Assembly (NCBI RefSeq): GCF_000017685.1 | Contig: NC_010602.1 | Coordinates: 1,753,501 to 1,817,500, forward strand | Length of the DNA: 64,000 nt | Direction: 5' to 3' | Source of the DNA: Leptospira biflexa serovar Patoc strain 'Patoc 1 (Paris)' | GTDB taxonomy: Bacteria; Spirochaetota; Leptospiria; Leptospirales; Leptospiraceae | In this document: positions 39,650-49,474 of the stretch, piece after piece | Layout: each line of letters opens with the position of its first letter | Numbering within the stretch: the stretch's first letter is position 1 | Translations under genes and position numbers: made by a program | The notes under the pieces: generated by a model | The model's input: the letters and a program-made list of their open reading frames with translations, nothing else | What the model was told of the DNA's origin: nothing | The model's database searches: none

Positions 39650-40415
39650 GAGACAAAAACATTTTTTCCGCTTTTCCATACTCACCATTGAATAGATAAG
39701 CAAAACCCATATCTTCTAAATCTTTGTGATTCAGGGTTGTTGATTTTTTCTCTAAGTCTACAATGTTTTTGTAAACAGAATCATACATTTTTCTTTTTTC
39801 TTCGAAACTAGGAAGGTTTAATTTATTTGGAATGTTTTCAAAGATAAGATTCGCTTCTTTATGGCGGTCCAAAAAGAGTAATGCCATCCCTACCAATTTG
39901 TGGATATCAGAATCATTTAACAATTTCATATGATCACGAAACAATTTGATCACTTCATCATATCGTTTAAGATAATAATTGCAGATTAATTCTTCCTTGG
40001 TAAACGATAGATCATTCCATTGTTTTTTATATCGAGTGATGATGTTTTTTGCATCCTCATATGCTTCCGCTCGAAAATAGATTTTGATTGCTGTTTGGAT
40101 GATGGAAAAACAGAGAGGGTTGGCTTGCGTTTGGAAGTACAAACTAAGATTTTTTGTAGCCTCTCCACTTTTGCCTAATTCAAAATTTTGAATGGCATCA
40201 ACGAGGGGAGCCAGGTTCGAGATTCCTTTCGGAGCAGACGTTGTGACACGACCTGTGAGTTCATAAAGCGCTAAATAGGCTAAATGTTGTACATAAAAAT
40301 TGTCGAGGTTTCGTTTTGCTAAAACCACAACATCTTCATTGGATCCTACCTCATATAAATCCCAAGCTTCTTTTTCTACAGATGTGTTTAAAACTTGGGT
40401 TGCTTGTTGTGCCAT
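39612..40415 (-). CDS. TPR-like helical repeat protein, function unknown
   Basis: This 267-residue soluble protein is built of helical pairs with TPR-like spacing (for example HKDLEDMGFAYLFNGEYGKA near 237 and an earlier LAYLALYELTG). It has no signal peptide from the chosen ATG at 40415, which has AGAGG 7 bases upstream. A longer frame into the asnS end has no ribosome site. It probably works as a protein-interaction scaffold. The partner is unknown. The end overlaps the plus-strand neighbour by 38 bases. Confidence 0.65.
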   Translation of the reverse strand: MAQQATQVLNTSVEKEAWDLYEVGSNEDVVVLAKRNLDNFYVQHLAYLALYELTGRVTTSAPKGISNLAPLVDAIQNFELGKSGEATKNLSLYFQTQANPLCFSIIQTAIKIYFRAEAYEDAKNIITRYKKQWNDLSFTKEELICNYYLKRYDEVIKLFRDHMKLLNDSDIHKLVGMALLFLDRHKEANLIFENIPNKLNLPSFEEKRKMYDSVYKNIVDLEKKSTTLNHKDLEDMGFAYLFNGEYGKAEKMFLSLTEKLKSKLCNV

Positions 40416-40474
40416 AAGGTACCTCTCTTTCTTTAAAAAGATCGGTCTTATGGTTTGTTTTCCTCGAAAAAAAA

Positions 40475-41779
40475 TTATGGTGTCAAACGGTAAATCATCC
40501 TTGGAAAAGGAATACACTCCCGAATATGAGGCAATCCACAGATCCAGGCGATCACACGTTCCAGACCCATTCCAAATCCCGCATGAGGTACAGAACCATA
40601 CTTTCTTAGGTCCAGATACCAGGCATAATCTTCTGGCGGAAGGCCTTCTTCTTGTAAACGTTCTACAATTTTTTCATAGGATTCTTCCCTTTCCGAACCA
40701 CCAATGATTTCGCCGATCCCATCTGGAGCTATCAAATCAGCTGACAAAACGGTCCTTGGGTCACCTGGATTTTGTTTCATATAAAAGGCTTTGATGGCAC
40801 GAGGGAAATTTTGAATGAAGATGGCTGTTCCGAAATGAGTGGTGAGGATTTGTTCTCGTTCTGCATTGATGTCTTCACCCCATTCGATACTTTCCCCTGC
40901 TTCTTTTAGGATTTGAATGGCAGTTTCGTATTCCACTCGTGGAAACGGTTTGTTTAGGTAAGAAAGCAGAGTTTCCGGGTTTCGTTCTAAGGTTTTTAAG
41001 TCCTCTATCGTTCGTTCGACCGTGACTGTCAGAACAGATTTCACGAATCGCTCCTGTAGGTCTAAATTTCCCTCTTGTCCCAAAAATGCAGTTTCTGCTT
41101 CTAACATCCAAAATTCCGTTAGGTGTCGTTTGGTTTTACTTTTTTCGGCTCGAAACGTCGGTCCAAAACAATATACCTTGGAATGGGCAAAGGCAGCTGT
41201 CTCCAAATAAAGTTGCCCTGTCTGGGCCAGGTACGCTTGGCCCAAATCGAAGTATTCAGTGGAAAATAAAGTCCCAGCCGATTCTCCAATCGAGCCTGTA
41301 AGGATGGGGGTATCTATGAGTGTGTAACCTTCGTTACGGAAGAACTCCCTGATGGCAAAGGACAACTCAGAGCGTACCCTTTGGATGGCAAGTTGGCGTT
41401 TGGATCGTAACCACAAATGCCTATGGTTGTGTAAAAAATCAGGCCCGTGGTCTTTTGGTGTGATGGGGTAATCAGATGAGGCACCAACGATATGGAAGGA
41501 TTCCAAAACCAATTCCTCACCGCCAGGAGCCTTTGCATTTTCTTGCCATTTCCCTGTAACCGTAATCGAAGTTTCTTGGGGCAATGATTTGATTTGTTTG
41601 AAGAGATCCTCTCCTAAGGACTCTTTTTCGCAGACAACTTGTAAGATTTTTCCATTGGTACGAAGTTGCAAAAATTGGACATGGTTATTGCCGCGAAGGC
41701 CTTGCACCCAACCTTTTAATGGTTGGGTATTGTTTGAGAGGGACGGACGGGTCTCTTTTGGTTCTAAACTTGGAATCAT
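40475..41779 (-). CDS. asnS: Asparaginyl-tRNA synthetase
   Basis: AsnRS charges tRNA-Asn with asparagine. The 434-residue class IIb enzyme has an OB-fold anticodon-binding N-domain (LKGWVQGLRGNNHVQFLQLR). Motif 2 is FRAEKSKTKRHLTEFWMLE and motif 3 GFGMGLERVIAWICGLP. It is AsnRS and not AspRS by the SKTKRHLTEF context and length. The cognate tRNA is at 7743-7815. Because gatC and gatA are also in this window, the amidotransferase here probably serves mainly tRNA-Gln. Confidence 0.93.
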   Translation of the reverse strand: MIPSLEPKETRPSLSNNTQPLKGWVQGLRGNNHVQFLQLRTNGKILQVVCEKESLGEDLFKQIKSLPQETSITVTGKWQENAKAPGGEELVLESFHIVGASSDYPITPKDHGPDFLHNHRHLWLRSKRQLAIQRVRSELSFAIREFFRNEGYTLIDTPILTGSIGESAGTLFSTEYFDLGQAYLAQTGQLYLETAAFAHSKVYCFGPTFRAEKSKTKRHLTEFWMLEAETAFLGQEGNLDLQERFVKSVLTVTVERTIEDLKTLERNPETLLSYLNKPFPRVEYETAIQILKEAGESIEWGEDINAEREQILTTHFGTAIFIQNFPRAIKAFYMKQNPGDPRTVLSADLIAPDGIGEIIGGSEREESYEKIVERLQEEGLPPEDYAWYLDLRKYGSVPHAGFGMGLERVIAWICGLPHIRECIPFPRMIYRLTP

Positions 41780-41834
41780 AGATGGTTTTTTCTGTTTGCC
41801 AGTTCAATTTTCTCTGAAATTTTGAACTTACAGA

Positions 41835-42710
41835 ATGAAATCTAGCATCCTATTAGACGGTAAAGCGATTTCCGAAAAAATCCGAAATCGAATCCAAGAA
41901 ACATTAGCAAAAGCAAAAGCCGAAGGTAAGGGAATTCCCACTTTGGCAACCATCCTTGTTGGGAATAACCCTGCATCGGAAACCTATGTGAACATGAAGG
42001 TAAAAGCCTGTGAAAAAGTGGGTATGCATTCGCGTTACATACGTTTGAAGGAAGAAACCACTACCGAAGAACTCTTAGGCGAAATTCGAAAACTCAATTT
42101 AGATCCGAGTATCAATGGAATCTTATTACAACATCCAGTCCCTCACCAAATCGATGAACGTAAGGCCTTTGATGAAATCGCATTAGAAAAAGATGTGGAT
42201 GGGGTGACAACTATTTCATTTGGAAAATTGTCCATGAATAGCGAAGCCTATTATCCGTGCACTCCGTACGGTATGGTTCTACTCTTACAAGAATATGGAA
42301 TCGATGTGACAGGAAAACATGCAGTGGTTGTGGGAAGGTCTCCTATCCTTGGAAAACCAATGGCCATCATGTTGACCAATTTGAATGCTACTGTGACACT
42401 TTGCCATTCGAAAACAGAAGATTTACCATCACTTGTCAAACAAGCCGATATCATTGTTGGTGCTGTTGGGAAACCGGAATTCATCAAAGCTGAATGGATG
42501 AAAGAGGGAGTCGTGATTTTGGATGCTGGGTACAATGTGGGCAATGTCGGAGATATTGAAGTTTCTAAGGCCAAAGATAAATCCTCTTATTATACTCCAG
42601 TACCTGGTGGTGTGGGACCGATGACCATTTCTGTTTTACTCTTACAAACGATGTATAGTTTTTTAGGTCAATTTTCGCCTAAGTTGGAGTCTCATGTCGC
42701 AAATCGTTAG
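41835..42710 (+). CDS. folD: Methylenetetrahydrofolate dehydrogenase / cyclohydrolase
   Basis: FolD converts 5,10-methylene-THF to 10-formyl-THF, supplying one-carbon units for purines and formyl-Met. The 291-residue protein has the catalytic Lys in SETYVNMKVKACE, the substrate loop GILLQHPVPHQ (family usually QLPLP), DVDGVT, the NADP site VVGRSPILGKP and the terminal PGGVGPMT. It is the first gene of an operon in which each following gene overlaps its neighbour. The next start lies 17 bases inside folD. Confidence 0.96.
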   Translation: MKSSILLDGKAISEKIRNRIQETLAKAKAEGKGIPTLATILVGNNPASETYVNMKVKACEKVGMHSRYIRLKEETTTEELLGEIRKLNLDPSINGILLQHPVPHQIDERKAFDEIALEKDVDGVTTISFGKLSMNSEAYYPCTPYGMVLLLQEYGIDVTGKHAVVVGRSPILGKPMAIMLTNLNATVTLCHSKTEDLPSLVKQADIIVGAVGKPEFIKAEWMKEGVVILDAGYNVGNVGDIEVSKAKDKSSYYTPVPGGVGPMTISVLLLQTMYSFLGQFSPKLESHVANR

Positions 42711-43662
42711 TTTTGACGAATGTTTTCAAACCGTTCCAAAATTGGATCCTCCAAGTGATTTAGATAGTTTTTGGAAATCTGGAATCGGTGAACTGAAAAA
42801 AGTTCCTATCAAAGCCACATATAAAACAGTGCTGAAGGGTTCCTTTATTTGGGAATCTCTAAATGATATCAGTTTTCAAAGTATCGACAATCATGTGTTA
42901 CATGGTAAACTGGCGATTCCAAGAAAACGTGGAGATCGCCCAGTAGTTGTGTATTTTCATGATTATCTTGCCATCCCTGAGGAAATCCAAAAAGGATATT
43001 CTGATTTGGGTGTGGCGCAACTTCACATCACCTTACGTGGACATGGCGATGAAATGGTACAGATGCCGGTGGACCCAACAACTGGCAAATCCCCGATAGG
43101 ATGGACACCGAATTATTTTGCTCATGGACTGGACCAAAAAGAAGAGTTTTATATGCGAAAACTTTATTTGGATGTCATTAGGACCATTGAATTTTTAAGA
43201 CTTTCGGATGGGATCGATGGAGACCAAATCATCCTTCATGGTAAGTCCATCGGATCTGCATTGGCTGTTTTTGGTGCAGCATATTCTGATCGAATTAAAG
43301 GTTTAATCCTCGAGACACCTTCTTTTTGTTACATTGATAAAGAACAAATGTCTTTAAAAGGAAATCCATGGGTAAGAGAACTCACGCCATTTTTTGAAAA
43401 AAGAGCAACGAAAAAAATCGATTATAAAAAAGAGTTAGCTTATTTTGATGCAATGAACTTTGCCAAAAAGATTAAAATCCCTGCCCTATTTTCATGTGGT
43501 ATGGAAGACCAAATTTCGCATCCCAAGTCTACCTTCGCATTATTCAATCATATGAATTGTGATAAACGAATGCAAATTTATCCAACGGAAGGAAATGAAG
43601 CAGGCAAAGAAAAACAACCACAAGCCAACCTTGAGTTTGTAAAAGAAATTTTTGGATTATGA
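42694..43662 (+). CDS. Acetyl xylan esterase-like alpha/beta hydrolase with substituted catalytic His
   Basis: This 322-residue protein has the layout of the AXE1 family of sugar-ester deacetylases: SDLDSFWKSG near the start, VVYFHDYLAIPE, LRGHGDEM, nucleophile serine in LHGKSIGSALAVF and the acid residue in FSCGMEDQISHP. In the family, the last triad residue is the His of a GHE block near the C-terminus. Here the same place reads PTEGNEAG, so Asn301 replaces it. It may be inactive, use another His, or have changed function. Ordinary length and no frameshift. Confidence 0.7.
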   Translation: MSQIVSFDECFQTVPKLDPPSDLDSFWKSGIGELKKVPIKATYKTVLKGSFIWESLNDISFQSIDNHVLHGKLAIPRKRGDRPVVVYFHDYLAIPEEIQKGYSDLGVAQLHITLRGHGDEMVQMPVDPTTGKSPIGWTPNYFAHGLDQKEEFYMRKLYLDVIRTIEFLRLSDGIDGDQIILHGKSIGSALAVFGAAYSDRIKGLILETPSFCYIDKEQMSLKGNPWVRELTPFFEKRATKKIDYKKELAYFDAMNFAKKIKIPALFSCGMEDQISHPKSTFALFNHMNCDKRMQIYPTEGNEAGKEKQPQANLEFVKEIFGL

Positions 43663-45116
43663 CAACAATTCCCTTCTTCTTTCAAAATACCAAGTCTGGA
43701 AAAAAAGAGCCCTTCCAACCAAAAGATCCAAATTCTGTTACGATTTATTCATGTGGACCAACTGTTTATAATTTTGCTCATATCGGAAACATTCGATCAT
43801 TTTTGTTTGTCGATGTGCTGAGACGTGCTTTATTACTAGGTGGGTATAAACTGAACCAATCGATGAATATCACTGACATCGATGATAAAATCATAAAAGA
43901 ATCCATCAAACAAAACGTCAGTGTAGAAGAGTTTACAAAACCTTGGACAGATGCTTTTTTTAAAGATTTGGAAACCTTACAAGTTCAGAAATTAGAACAT
44001 TATCCCAAAGCAACTGAGTCCATTGATGATATGGTTACTCTAGTAGAAACATTACAGTCAAATGGACTGGCCTATGAAAGAGACGGGAATGTCTATTTTT
44101 CGATCCAAAAATTCAATCAGTATGGTGAATTATCCAAGATTGATGTCTCAGGAATGAAATCGGGTGTCCGTTATGATGCGGATGAATATGAAAAGGATGA
44201 TGTAAGGGATTTTGTTTTATGGAAGAACCAAAAAACAAAAGAAGAAAAATGTTGGCATACACGAATTGGAATGGGAAGACCTGGGTGGCACTTGGAATGT
44301 TCCGCCATGATTCGAAAAATTTATGGTACAGGTATCGATATCCATACAGGTGGAATTGACTTACTCTTTCCACATCATGAAAATGAATTTGCTCAATCAG
44401 TAGGTGCCTATCCAGAAGAAACATTTGTTGGAACCTGGCTTCATTGCGAACACTTGTTAGTTGATGGTGAGAAAATGTCAAAAAGTAAAGGGAATTTTTA
44501 TACCTTACGTGACATTTTAAACAAAGGTTTTGAACCTCGCGCCATCCGTTTTCATTTGATTTCAGCTCATTACAGGAGTAAGTTAAACTTTTCCTTGGGG
44601 AAATTAGAAGAGTCGAAAGTGGCATTAGACAGAATTCAGAATACAATCTTTCGTTTATTGGAGTTAAATCCTTCAGTGGACCTAAATACCAATGATTGGA
44701 ATCAGATTCACTTTACCGATCCAGAAATACAAACCTTGGATTCTGATTTTTTAAATGCAATAGCAGATGACTTGAATGTTCCGAAGGCCCTGGCGACTCT
44801 TTATGAATTTGTAAGACTCGTGAACCAATCCTTGGACCAAACTAAAGAAAAAAATGCAGATGAGTTTTTTAAACAATGTTTAGGTTTCTTTTACAAAATA
44901 AATTCTTTATTTGCAGTATTTTCGTTTGAAAAACAGAAGGAAACATTAGATGGAATTTCAGAAGATTGGATTTTGGATCAAATCGCCAATCGAAAACTTG
45001 CGAAACAAAACAAGGATTTTGCGACAGCTGACAATATTCGAAAAGAGTTGGAAAAAATTGGTATCCTTCTCACAGACACAAAAGAAGGAAATACAACATG
45101 GAAAAAAGCCCAGTAG
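43659..45116 (+). CDS. cysS: Cysteinyl-tRNA synthetase
   Basis: CysRS charges tRNA-Cys. The 485-residue class I enzyme has the zinc/cysteine ligand motif SCGPTVYN, the HIGH-equivalent HIGN, the WHLECSAM and PHHENE zinc ligands and the KMSKSKGN loop. It shares a 4-base overlap (ATGA) with the preceding gene and overlaps the methyltransferase gene by 19 bases. Coupling cysS to an rRNA/tRNA methyltransferase of the TrmH family is a frequent arrangement. Confidence 0.97.
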   Translation: MTTIPFFFQNTKSGKKEPFQPKDPNSVTIYSCGPTVYNFAHIGNIRSFLFVDVLRRALLLGGYKLNQSMNITDIDDKIIKESIKQNVSVEEFTKPWTDAFFKDLETLQVQKLEHYPKATESIDDMVTLVETLQSNGLAYERDGNVYFSIQKFNQYGELSKIDVSGMKSGVRYDADEYEKDDVRDFVLWKNQKTKEEKCWHTRIGMGRPGWHLECSAMIRKIYGTGIDIHTGGIDLLFPHHENEFAQSVGAYPEETFVGTWLHCEHLLVDGEKMSKSKGNFYTLRDILNKGFEPRAIRFHLISAHYRSKLNFSLGKLEESKVALDRIQNTIFRLLELNPSVDLNTNDWNQIHFTDPEIQTLDSDFLNAIADDLNVPKALATLYEFVRLVNQSLDQTKEKNADEFFKQCLGFFYKINSLFAVFSFEKQKETLDGISEDWILDQIANRKLAKQNKDFATADNIRKELEKIGILLTDTKEGNTTWKKAQ

Positions 45117-45871
45117 AAATACTCTTTGGTAAACGAAATTTTTTCGAATTTTTAGAATCATTGGAACAAATGGCTCCAGAACGGGGTATCAAAACCATCC
45201 GGGAAGTCATTGTTAAGGATGGAATTGGAAATGAAGAAAAACAAAGGATCAAAGCCTATCTTCCTAATTCCGTAAAGTTTACAACAGTTTCTGCAAGGGA
45301 ATTGGATCGGATTGCCCAAGATAAAAACCACCAAGGTTATGTGATCATTCGAACGAAACAAAAATCTTATTTATCTCTTGGATTTGAACAATTCAAACAA
45401 AATATAAAACCGAACGAAGGTCCTGTTTTGATCCTAGACAGAATCCAAGATCCTGGAAATTTAGGGAATTTATTACGAACAGCTGAGTGTATGGGCGTTA
45501 AACATGTGTTAATGTCTGATAGGGACACTTCCCCTATCACTCCCGTTGTGGAAAAAGTTTCAGCAGGTGCCATTCACCATATTCAAATCTACCGAGTCGC
45601 CAATTTGAAACATGGAATCGATTTTTTAAAGAAAAATGAATATTGGATTCTAGCCACTGACGAAGAAGGTGAAGAAGGGATATGGGAAACGTTACCAGAT
45701 GTATCACAAATGGCTGTGATCATGGGAAATGAAGGAGAAGGAGTCAAAAGAATTTTACTTGAAGATGCTGATTATGTAGCTAGAATTCCATTGTATGGCG
45801 CTGTTACATCCTTAAACGTGGTGGTAGCTTGCGGAATTACTTTGGATAGGCTTCATCATGCTTCCTTATAG
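45098..45871 (+). CDS. TrmH/SpoU family 2'-O-methyltransferase (RlmB-like)
   Basis: This 257-residue SPOUT methyltransferase probably methylates a ribose 2'-O in 23S rRNA. The three family motifs are present: LDRIQDPGNLGNLLRTAE, MGNEGEGV and IPLYGAVTSLNVVVA. An N-terminal substrate-binding domain (VKFTTVSARELDRIAQDKNH) is of the L30e/RlmB type. It overlaps cysS by 19 bases and the next gene by 14. RlmB versus another TrmH-type target is inference from size and cysS linkage. Confidence 0.87.
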   Translation: MEKSPVEILFGKRNFFEFLESLEQMAPERGIKTIREVIVKDGIGNEEKQRIKAYLPNSVKFTTVSARELDRIAQDKNHQGYVIIRTKQKSYLSLGFEQFKQNIKPNEGPVLILDRIQDPGNLGNLLRTAECMGVKHVLMSDRDTSPITPVVEKVSAGAIHHIQIYRVANLKHGIDFLKKNEYWILATDEEGEEGIWETLPDVSQMAVIMGNEGEGVKRILLEDADYVARIPLYGAVTSLNVVVACGITLDRLHHASL

Positions 45872-46955
45872 CAGAATCCGAATTGTTTTAGTATTCCTTG
45901 TATTATTTCTATTCACTTCCGAAGCCTGTATTTATGATTTTTATCGAAAGGAATTTGTTTCGGAAGATCAAAAGAATGATGAGGCTTTGTTACTTGCCTT
46001 CTTCGGTCTTCTTCCCAATCCGAATCAAAAATTATTCGGATTCATTCCCGGTAGTTCACGTAACCTTTCCAATGCTCAATTTTTAAATGCCGAATGGGTT
46101 CCGAAATCCCATAAAAAAAAGTTGGTTTGGGTACACGGTTGGAACCCAGCGGAACGGGATGCCGATCCCATTACCAATGATCAGAAAAAAATTCAAAATA
46201 TAAAAAATACATTCTCAAATGGAATGGTACATTTCCAAGAAGGGAGAGATTCTGCTAGTTCAGAATTTGATTTGTACTTATATACCTATCGAACTTCAAA
46301 TAGTATTCTCGTAAATGGTCGACAGTTTCATTCCACGTTAAGGGCTACTTTTTCCGATTCGGATTCGGTTTACATTGTTGCGCACTCGATGGGAGGACTT
46401 GTCACAAGAGTGGCTCTGGCAAAAGAAACGGGAGAATTACCTTTTGTTCGTTTGGTGGTCACACTCGCAAGTCCACAATACGGCTCCCCCTTTGCATCCA
46501 AGGGTTTTTTGGGATCCAATCCATTTACGAATGAATTAGGATCGTATTTGGTGGATACCCAAGGTGGTAGTGAACTTGCTTATACAAATCAAGGAAATTT
46601 ACAACCCGTAATCAGTGGTGCCAGTAACCTTGTTTTAGATGTGTTGAATGATTCGTATTTAAAATCAGGACTCAATGTAAAATTCATAAGTTTTGCAGGA
46701 GTTTTGAGTAATTGTACGCTCGGTGAAACATTTTATTACAATACAGGTTGTAACATTTTATCCAATGCCGGATTGAACCAATCAGATGGGATTGTACCCT
46801 TAAATAGCGCAAGGCTTGGAAATTTAGGTTTAAAACAAATTAATGTGAGTGATTGTGATCATTCGATGATGGCATTCCAAACAACAAATATTGATGATTC
46901 CAAAAGTTTAAATTTGTTTTCCCAAGTGATTTCAGAAATTCGAAACAATCCCTAA
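45858..46955 (+). CDS. Lipase-like alpha/beta hydrolase, predicted lipoprotein
   Basis: This 365-residue protein has a signal peptide with a probable lipobox (LFLFTSEAC, Cys24). The hydrolase core has the oxyanion block LVWVHGWNP, nucleophile serine in VAHSMGGLVTR, a likely acid in QSDGIVPLNS and His in DCDHSMM. This resembles surface lipases and PGAP1-like esterases. It would sit in the periplasm or outer membrane and act on lipid esters, though the substrate is unknown. It is the last gene of the folD operon and overlaps the methyltransferase gene by 14 bases. Confidence 0.8.
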   Translation: MLPYSRIRIVLVFLVLFLFTSEACIYDFYRKEFVSEDQKNDEALLLAFFGLLPNPNQKLFGFIPGSSRNLSNAQFLNAEWVPKSHKKKLVWVHGWNPAERDADPITNDQKKIQNIKNTFSNGMVHFQEGRDSASSEFDLYLYTYRTSNSILVNGRQFHSTLRATFSDSDSVYIVAHSMGGLVTRVALAKETGELPFVRLVVTLASPQYGSPFASKGFLGSNPFTNELGSYLVDTQGGSELAYTNQGNLQPVISGASNLVLDVLNDSYLKSGLNVKFISFAGVLSNCTLGETFYYNTGCNILSNAGLNQSDGIVPLNSARLGNLGLKQINVSDCDHSMMAFQTTNIDDSKSLNLFSQVISEIRNNP

Positions 46956-46978
46956 CTCTAAAATCACACTGAATTGAA

Positions 46979-48709
46979 TCATTCATCGTTTTGTAAGTGT
47001 TTGATGGAAAAGAATAAACCGAAACAACCGAGTAGAAAAAACAGGCTCCCCCATTCTACGTATCCCTGATTCCATAATATGCATTGGACAGAATACAACC
47101 CACCAAAGACAAAACAAAGTCCAGATAAGGTTCCCAATAGGGAGACATGGATTTTATTTGCATGAATGGTTTGTGTCAAATTTGGATTCTGTTTAAAAAA
47201 ACCTTTCCAGAAAAAGTATGGTGGTTTTGATTTTTCATAAAACGAGAATAGAATTTCTTTTTTGGTTCCAGGCAAAATATAAGTGGAAACAAGAAGGAAA
47301 ATTGCCGAACTCATCGCTGTATATAAGATTGAATATGGAAATGAAATTTTTAAAATGATCGAATATAGAATGTACAATAATGGCGAAAGAATTAACGCCA
47401 AAATTTCAGTCCAAGCTGATACGCGCCAAAAGTACCATCGAATGATGAGTACAAATCCAATTCCAGAAGAGGCTTCTAATAAAAACACCCAAGCTCCCTT
47501 GATGGTTTCCATTCCATAAACCGCAAGTATAAAGGAAAAAAAGGCAGTGATCAATTGGATCATATAAGAAAACTTTATATAATTGGAATCTAGTTGTTTG
47601 TTTTTTGTGAGAGGTTTCCAAAGATCATTTACCAAATAAGAAGCGCCCCAATTCAAATGGGTTGCAAGAGTTGATAAATAGGCAGCAAGAAAGGCACTTA
47701 ACATAAGCCCCATCATTCCATTTGGCATACCTTCCTGTAATACCATAAGAAACCCTTTTCCACTTTCCACTTCTGATAAATTAGGATATAACACAAGTGA
47801 GACGAGAGCGACAAGGATCCAAGGCCATGGTCTTACAAAATAATGTGCGACAACAAACCAAAGACTTCCTTTTAATGCCGCATCTTCATTTTTCGTAGCA
47901 AGAATCCTTTGGGCAATGTAACCACCACCTCCAGGTTCGGAACCTGGATACCAACTAGACCACCAAAGTATGGTGAGTAAAATGAGAAAATGATCCCAAG
48001 GCAAAGATCCATTTTCTCCGTTTGGGAAAAATAGTATTTTGTGATCAGGTAGTTTGGATTTAAGAGATTCCAATCCACCAATGGAAGGAAGTTGGATGGC
48101 AAAGTATGCAAACATGATACAACCAAACCAAGCTAGGAAAAATTGGAAGACATCGATGTACGAAATTCCTCGTAATCCAGCAATGGCAGTGTACATCACA
48201 CCGAATAATAGTAAAAATATCAAAATTAGATTCGGATTGTAACCTGGAAAGAATACAGGAATGATTTTTAACATGGCTAGATTGACCCAGCCAAGGATGA
48301 TTAAATTGAGTAAAAATCCAATGACGAAGGCTTTGAATCCTCGGAGGAATTCCGCTTCTTTGCCACTGTAACGGATTTGAATCAACTCAAGGTCAGTACT
48401 GGCACCAGATCGTTTCCAAAGTTTCGAAAAGAAAAAGACGGTGACAAAACCACCGACAGACATATACCACCAAATCCAATTACCTGAGATTCCCTGTGTC
48501 CGGATGATTTCTGTGACAGCAAGTGGAGTGTCAGCTGCAAATGTGGTAGCTACCATCGCAGTGCCTGCTACAAACCAACTCAAACTTCCTTCTGCTTGGA
48601 AATATTCTTTGGTGGAGTTGGATTTGGAACGAAACCGAACGAGGATTAGGAGAATGATTATAAATGGAAAGAAAAAGAAAAGATAATCTAAGATATGAAA
48701 TGAATTCAT
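46979..48709 (-). CDS. Sodium:solute symporter (SSS family)
   Basis: This 576-residue protein has about 14 predicted helices and the SSS pattern SWFVAGTAMVATTFAADTP near the start, the second-helix-pair TAIAGLRGISYIDVFQF, and LSAFLAAYLSTLATHLNWG, the sodium-binding region. It imports an unidentified solute with sodium. It ends the lptD-gatCA-hisF run and overlaps hisF by 4 bases. The WYPGSEPGGGGYIAQRILA block is typical of the SSS subgroup of unknown substrate common in bacteria. Confidence 0.9.
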   Translation of the reverse strand: MNSFHILDYLFFFFPFIIILLILVRFRSKSNSTKEYFQAEGSLSWFVAGTAMVATTFAADTPLAVTEIIRTQGISGNWIWWYMSVGGFVTVFFFSKLWKRSGASTDLELIQIRYSGKEAEFLRGFKAFVIGFLLNLIILGWVNLAMLKIIPVFFPGYNPNLILIFLLLFGVMYTAIAGLRGISYIDVFQFFLAWFGCIMFAYFAIQLPSIGGLESLKSKLPDHKILFFPNGENGSLPWDHFLILLTILWWSSWYPGSEPGGGGYIAQRILATKNEDAALKGSLWFVVAHYFVRPWPWILVALVSLVLYPNLSEVESGKGFLMVLQEGMPNGMMGLMLSAFLAAYLSTLATHLNWGASYLVNDLWKPLTKNKQLDSNYIKFSYMIQLITAFFSFILAVYGMETIKGAWVFLLEASSGIGFVLIIRWYFWRVSAWTEILALILSPLLYILYSIILKISFPYSILYTAMSSAIFLLVSTYILPGTKKEILFSFYEKSKPPYFFWKGFFKQNPNLTQTIHANKIHVSLLGTLSGLCFVFGGLYSVQCILWNQGYVEWGSLFFLLGCFGLFFSIKHLQNDE

Positions 48710-49473
48710 AATCTAACTTTGATTCCCATCTCTTTCATGGTTTGTTTAGTTTCTTGGATGGAAAATTCTCCAAAGTGAAAGATAGAGGCTGCAAGTACAG
48801 CATCAGCTCCACCTCTTAAGATCACTTCTGCCATATGTTCTGGATTACCAGCACCACCAGACGCAATGATTGGGATCGTTAGATTGGAAGTAAACGATTT
48901 CATAAGATTGATATCGAATCCGTCTTTGGTTCCATCTTTGTCCATGGATGTCAGTAATATTTCACCGGCTCCCATTTCATGCGCCTCTTTTCCCCAATCT
49001 AATGCTTCTCTACCAGTTTCTGCTCTACCACCATTCAGATACACTTCGTACCGTTTGCGTTCTGGATGAAACTTAACGTCAATGGCACAGACTATGCATT
49101 GTGATCCGTAAATTTCACTTGCATCTTTTAAGAGTTTCGGATTTTGGAAGGCACTCGTATTGATGGATACTTTATCAGCTCCTTTATTGAGCACTGCCTT
49201 TACATCCTCGATTGTTCGAATGCCACCACCGACAGTGAATGGGATAAAAAGTTTGTTCGCCACTTCTTCGACGAGATGTAGTAGAATGTCTCGTTTGTCG
49301 GAAGAAGCAGTGATATCTAAAAAACAAAGTTCATCCGCTTTGTTTTCTTCGTAAGCGACAGCACAAGAAACAGGGTCTCCTGCATCGATTAAATTGACAA
49401 ATTGAACTCCTTTAACGACCCTTCCCCCTTTGATGTCCAAACAGGGAATGACTCTTTTGGTAAGTTCATCCAT
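48706..49473 (-). CDS. hisF: Imidazole glycerol phosphate synthase cyclase subunit
   Basis: HisF uses ammonia from HisH to form imidazole glycerol phosphate and AICAR in histidine biosynthesis. The 255-residue TIM barrel has the opening VIPCLDIKGGRVVKG with catalytic Asp, VGGGIRTIEDV, the second catalytic Asp in MDKDGTKDGFD and IASGGAGNPEHM. HisH is not in the window. The gene starts one base before gatA ends, and its end overlaps the symporter start. Confidence 0.96.
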   Translation of the reverse strand: MDELTKRVIPCLDIKGGRVVKGVQFVNLIDAGDPVSCAVAYEENKADELCFLDITASSDKRDILLHLVEEVANKLFIPFTVGGGIRTIEDVKAVLNKGADKVSINTSAFQNPKLLKDASEIYGSQCIVCAIDVKFHPERKRYEVYLNGGRAETGREALDWGKEAHEMGAGEILLTSMDKDGTKDGFDINLMKSFTSNLTIPIIASGGAGNPEHMAEVILRGGADAVLAASIFHFGEFSIQETKQTMKEMGIKVRL

Positions 49474-49474
49474 T

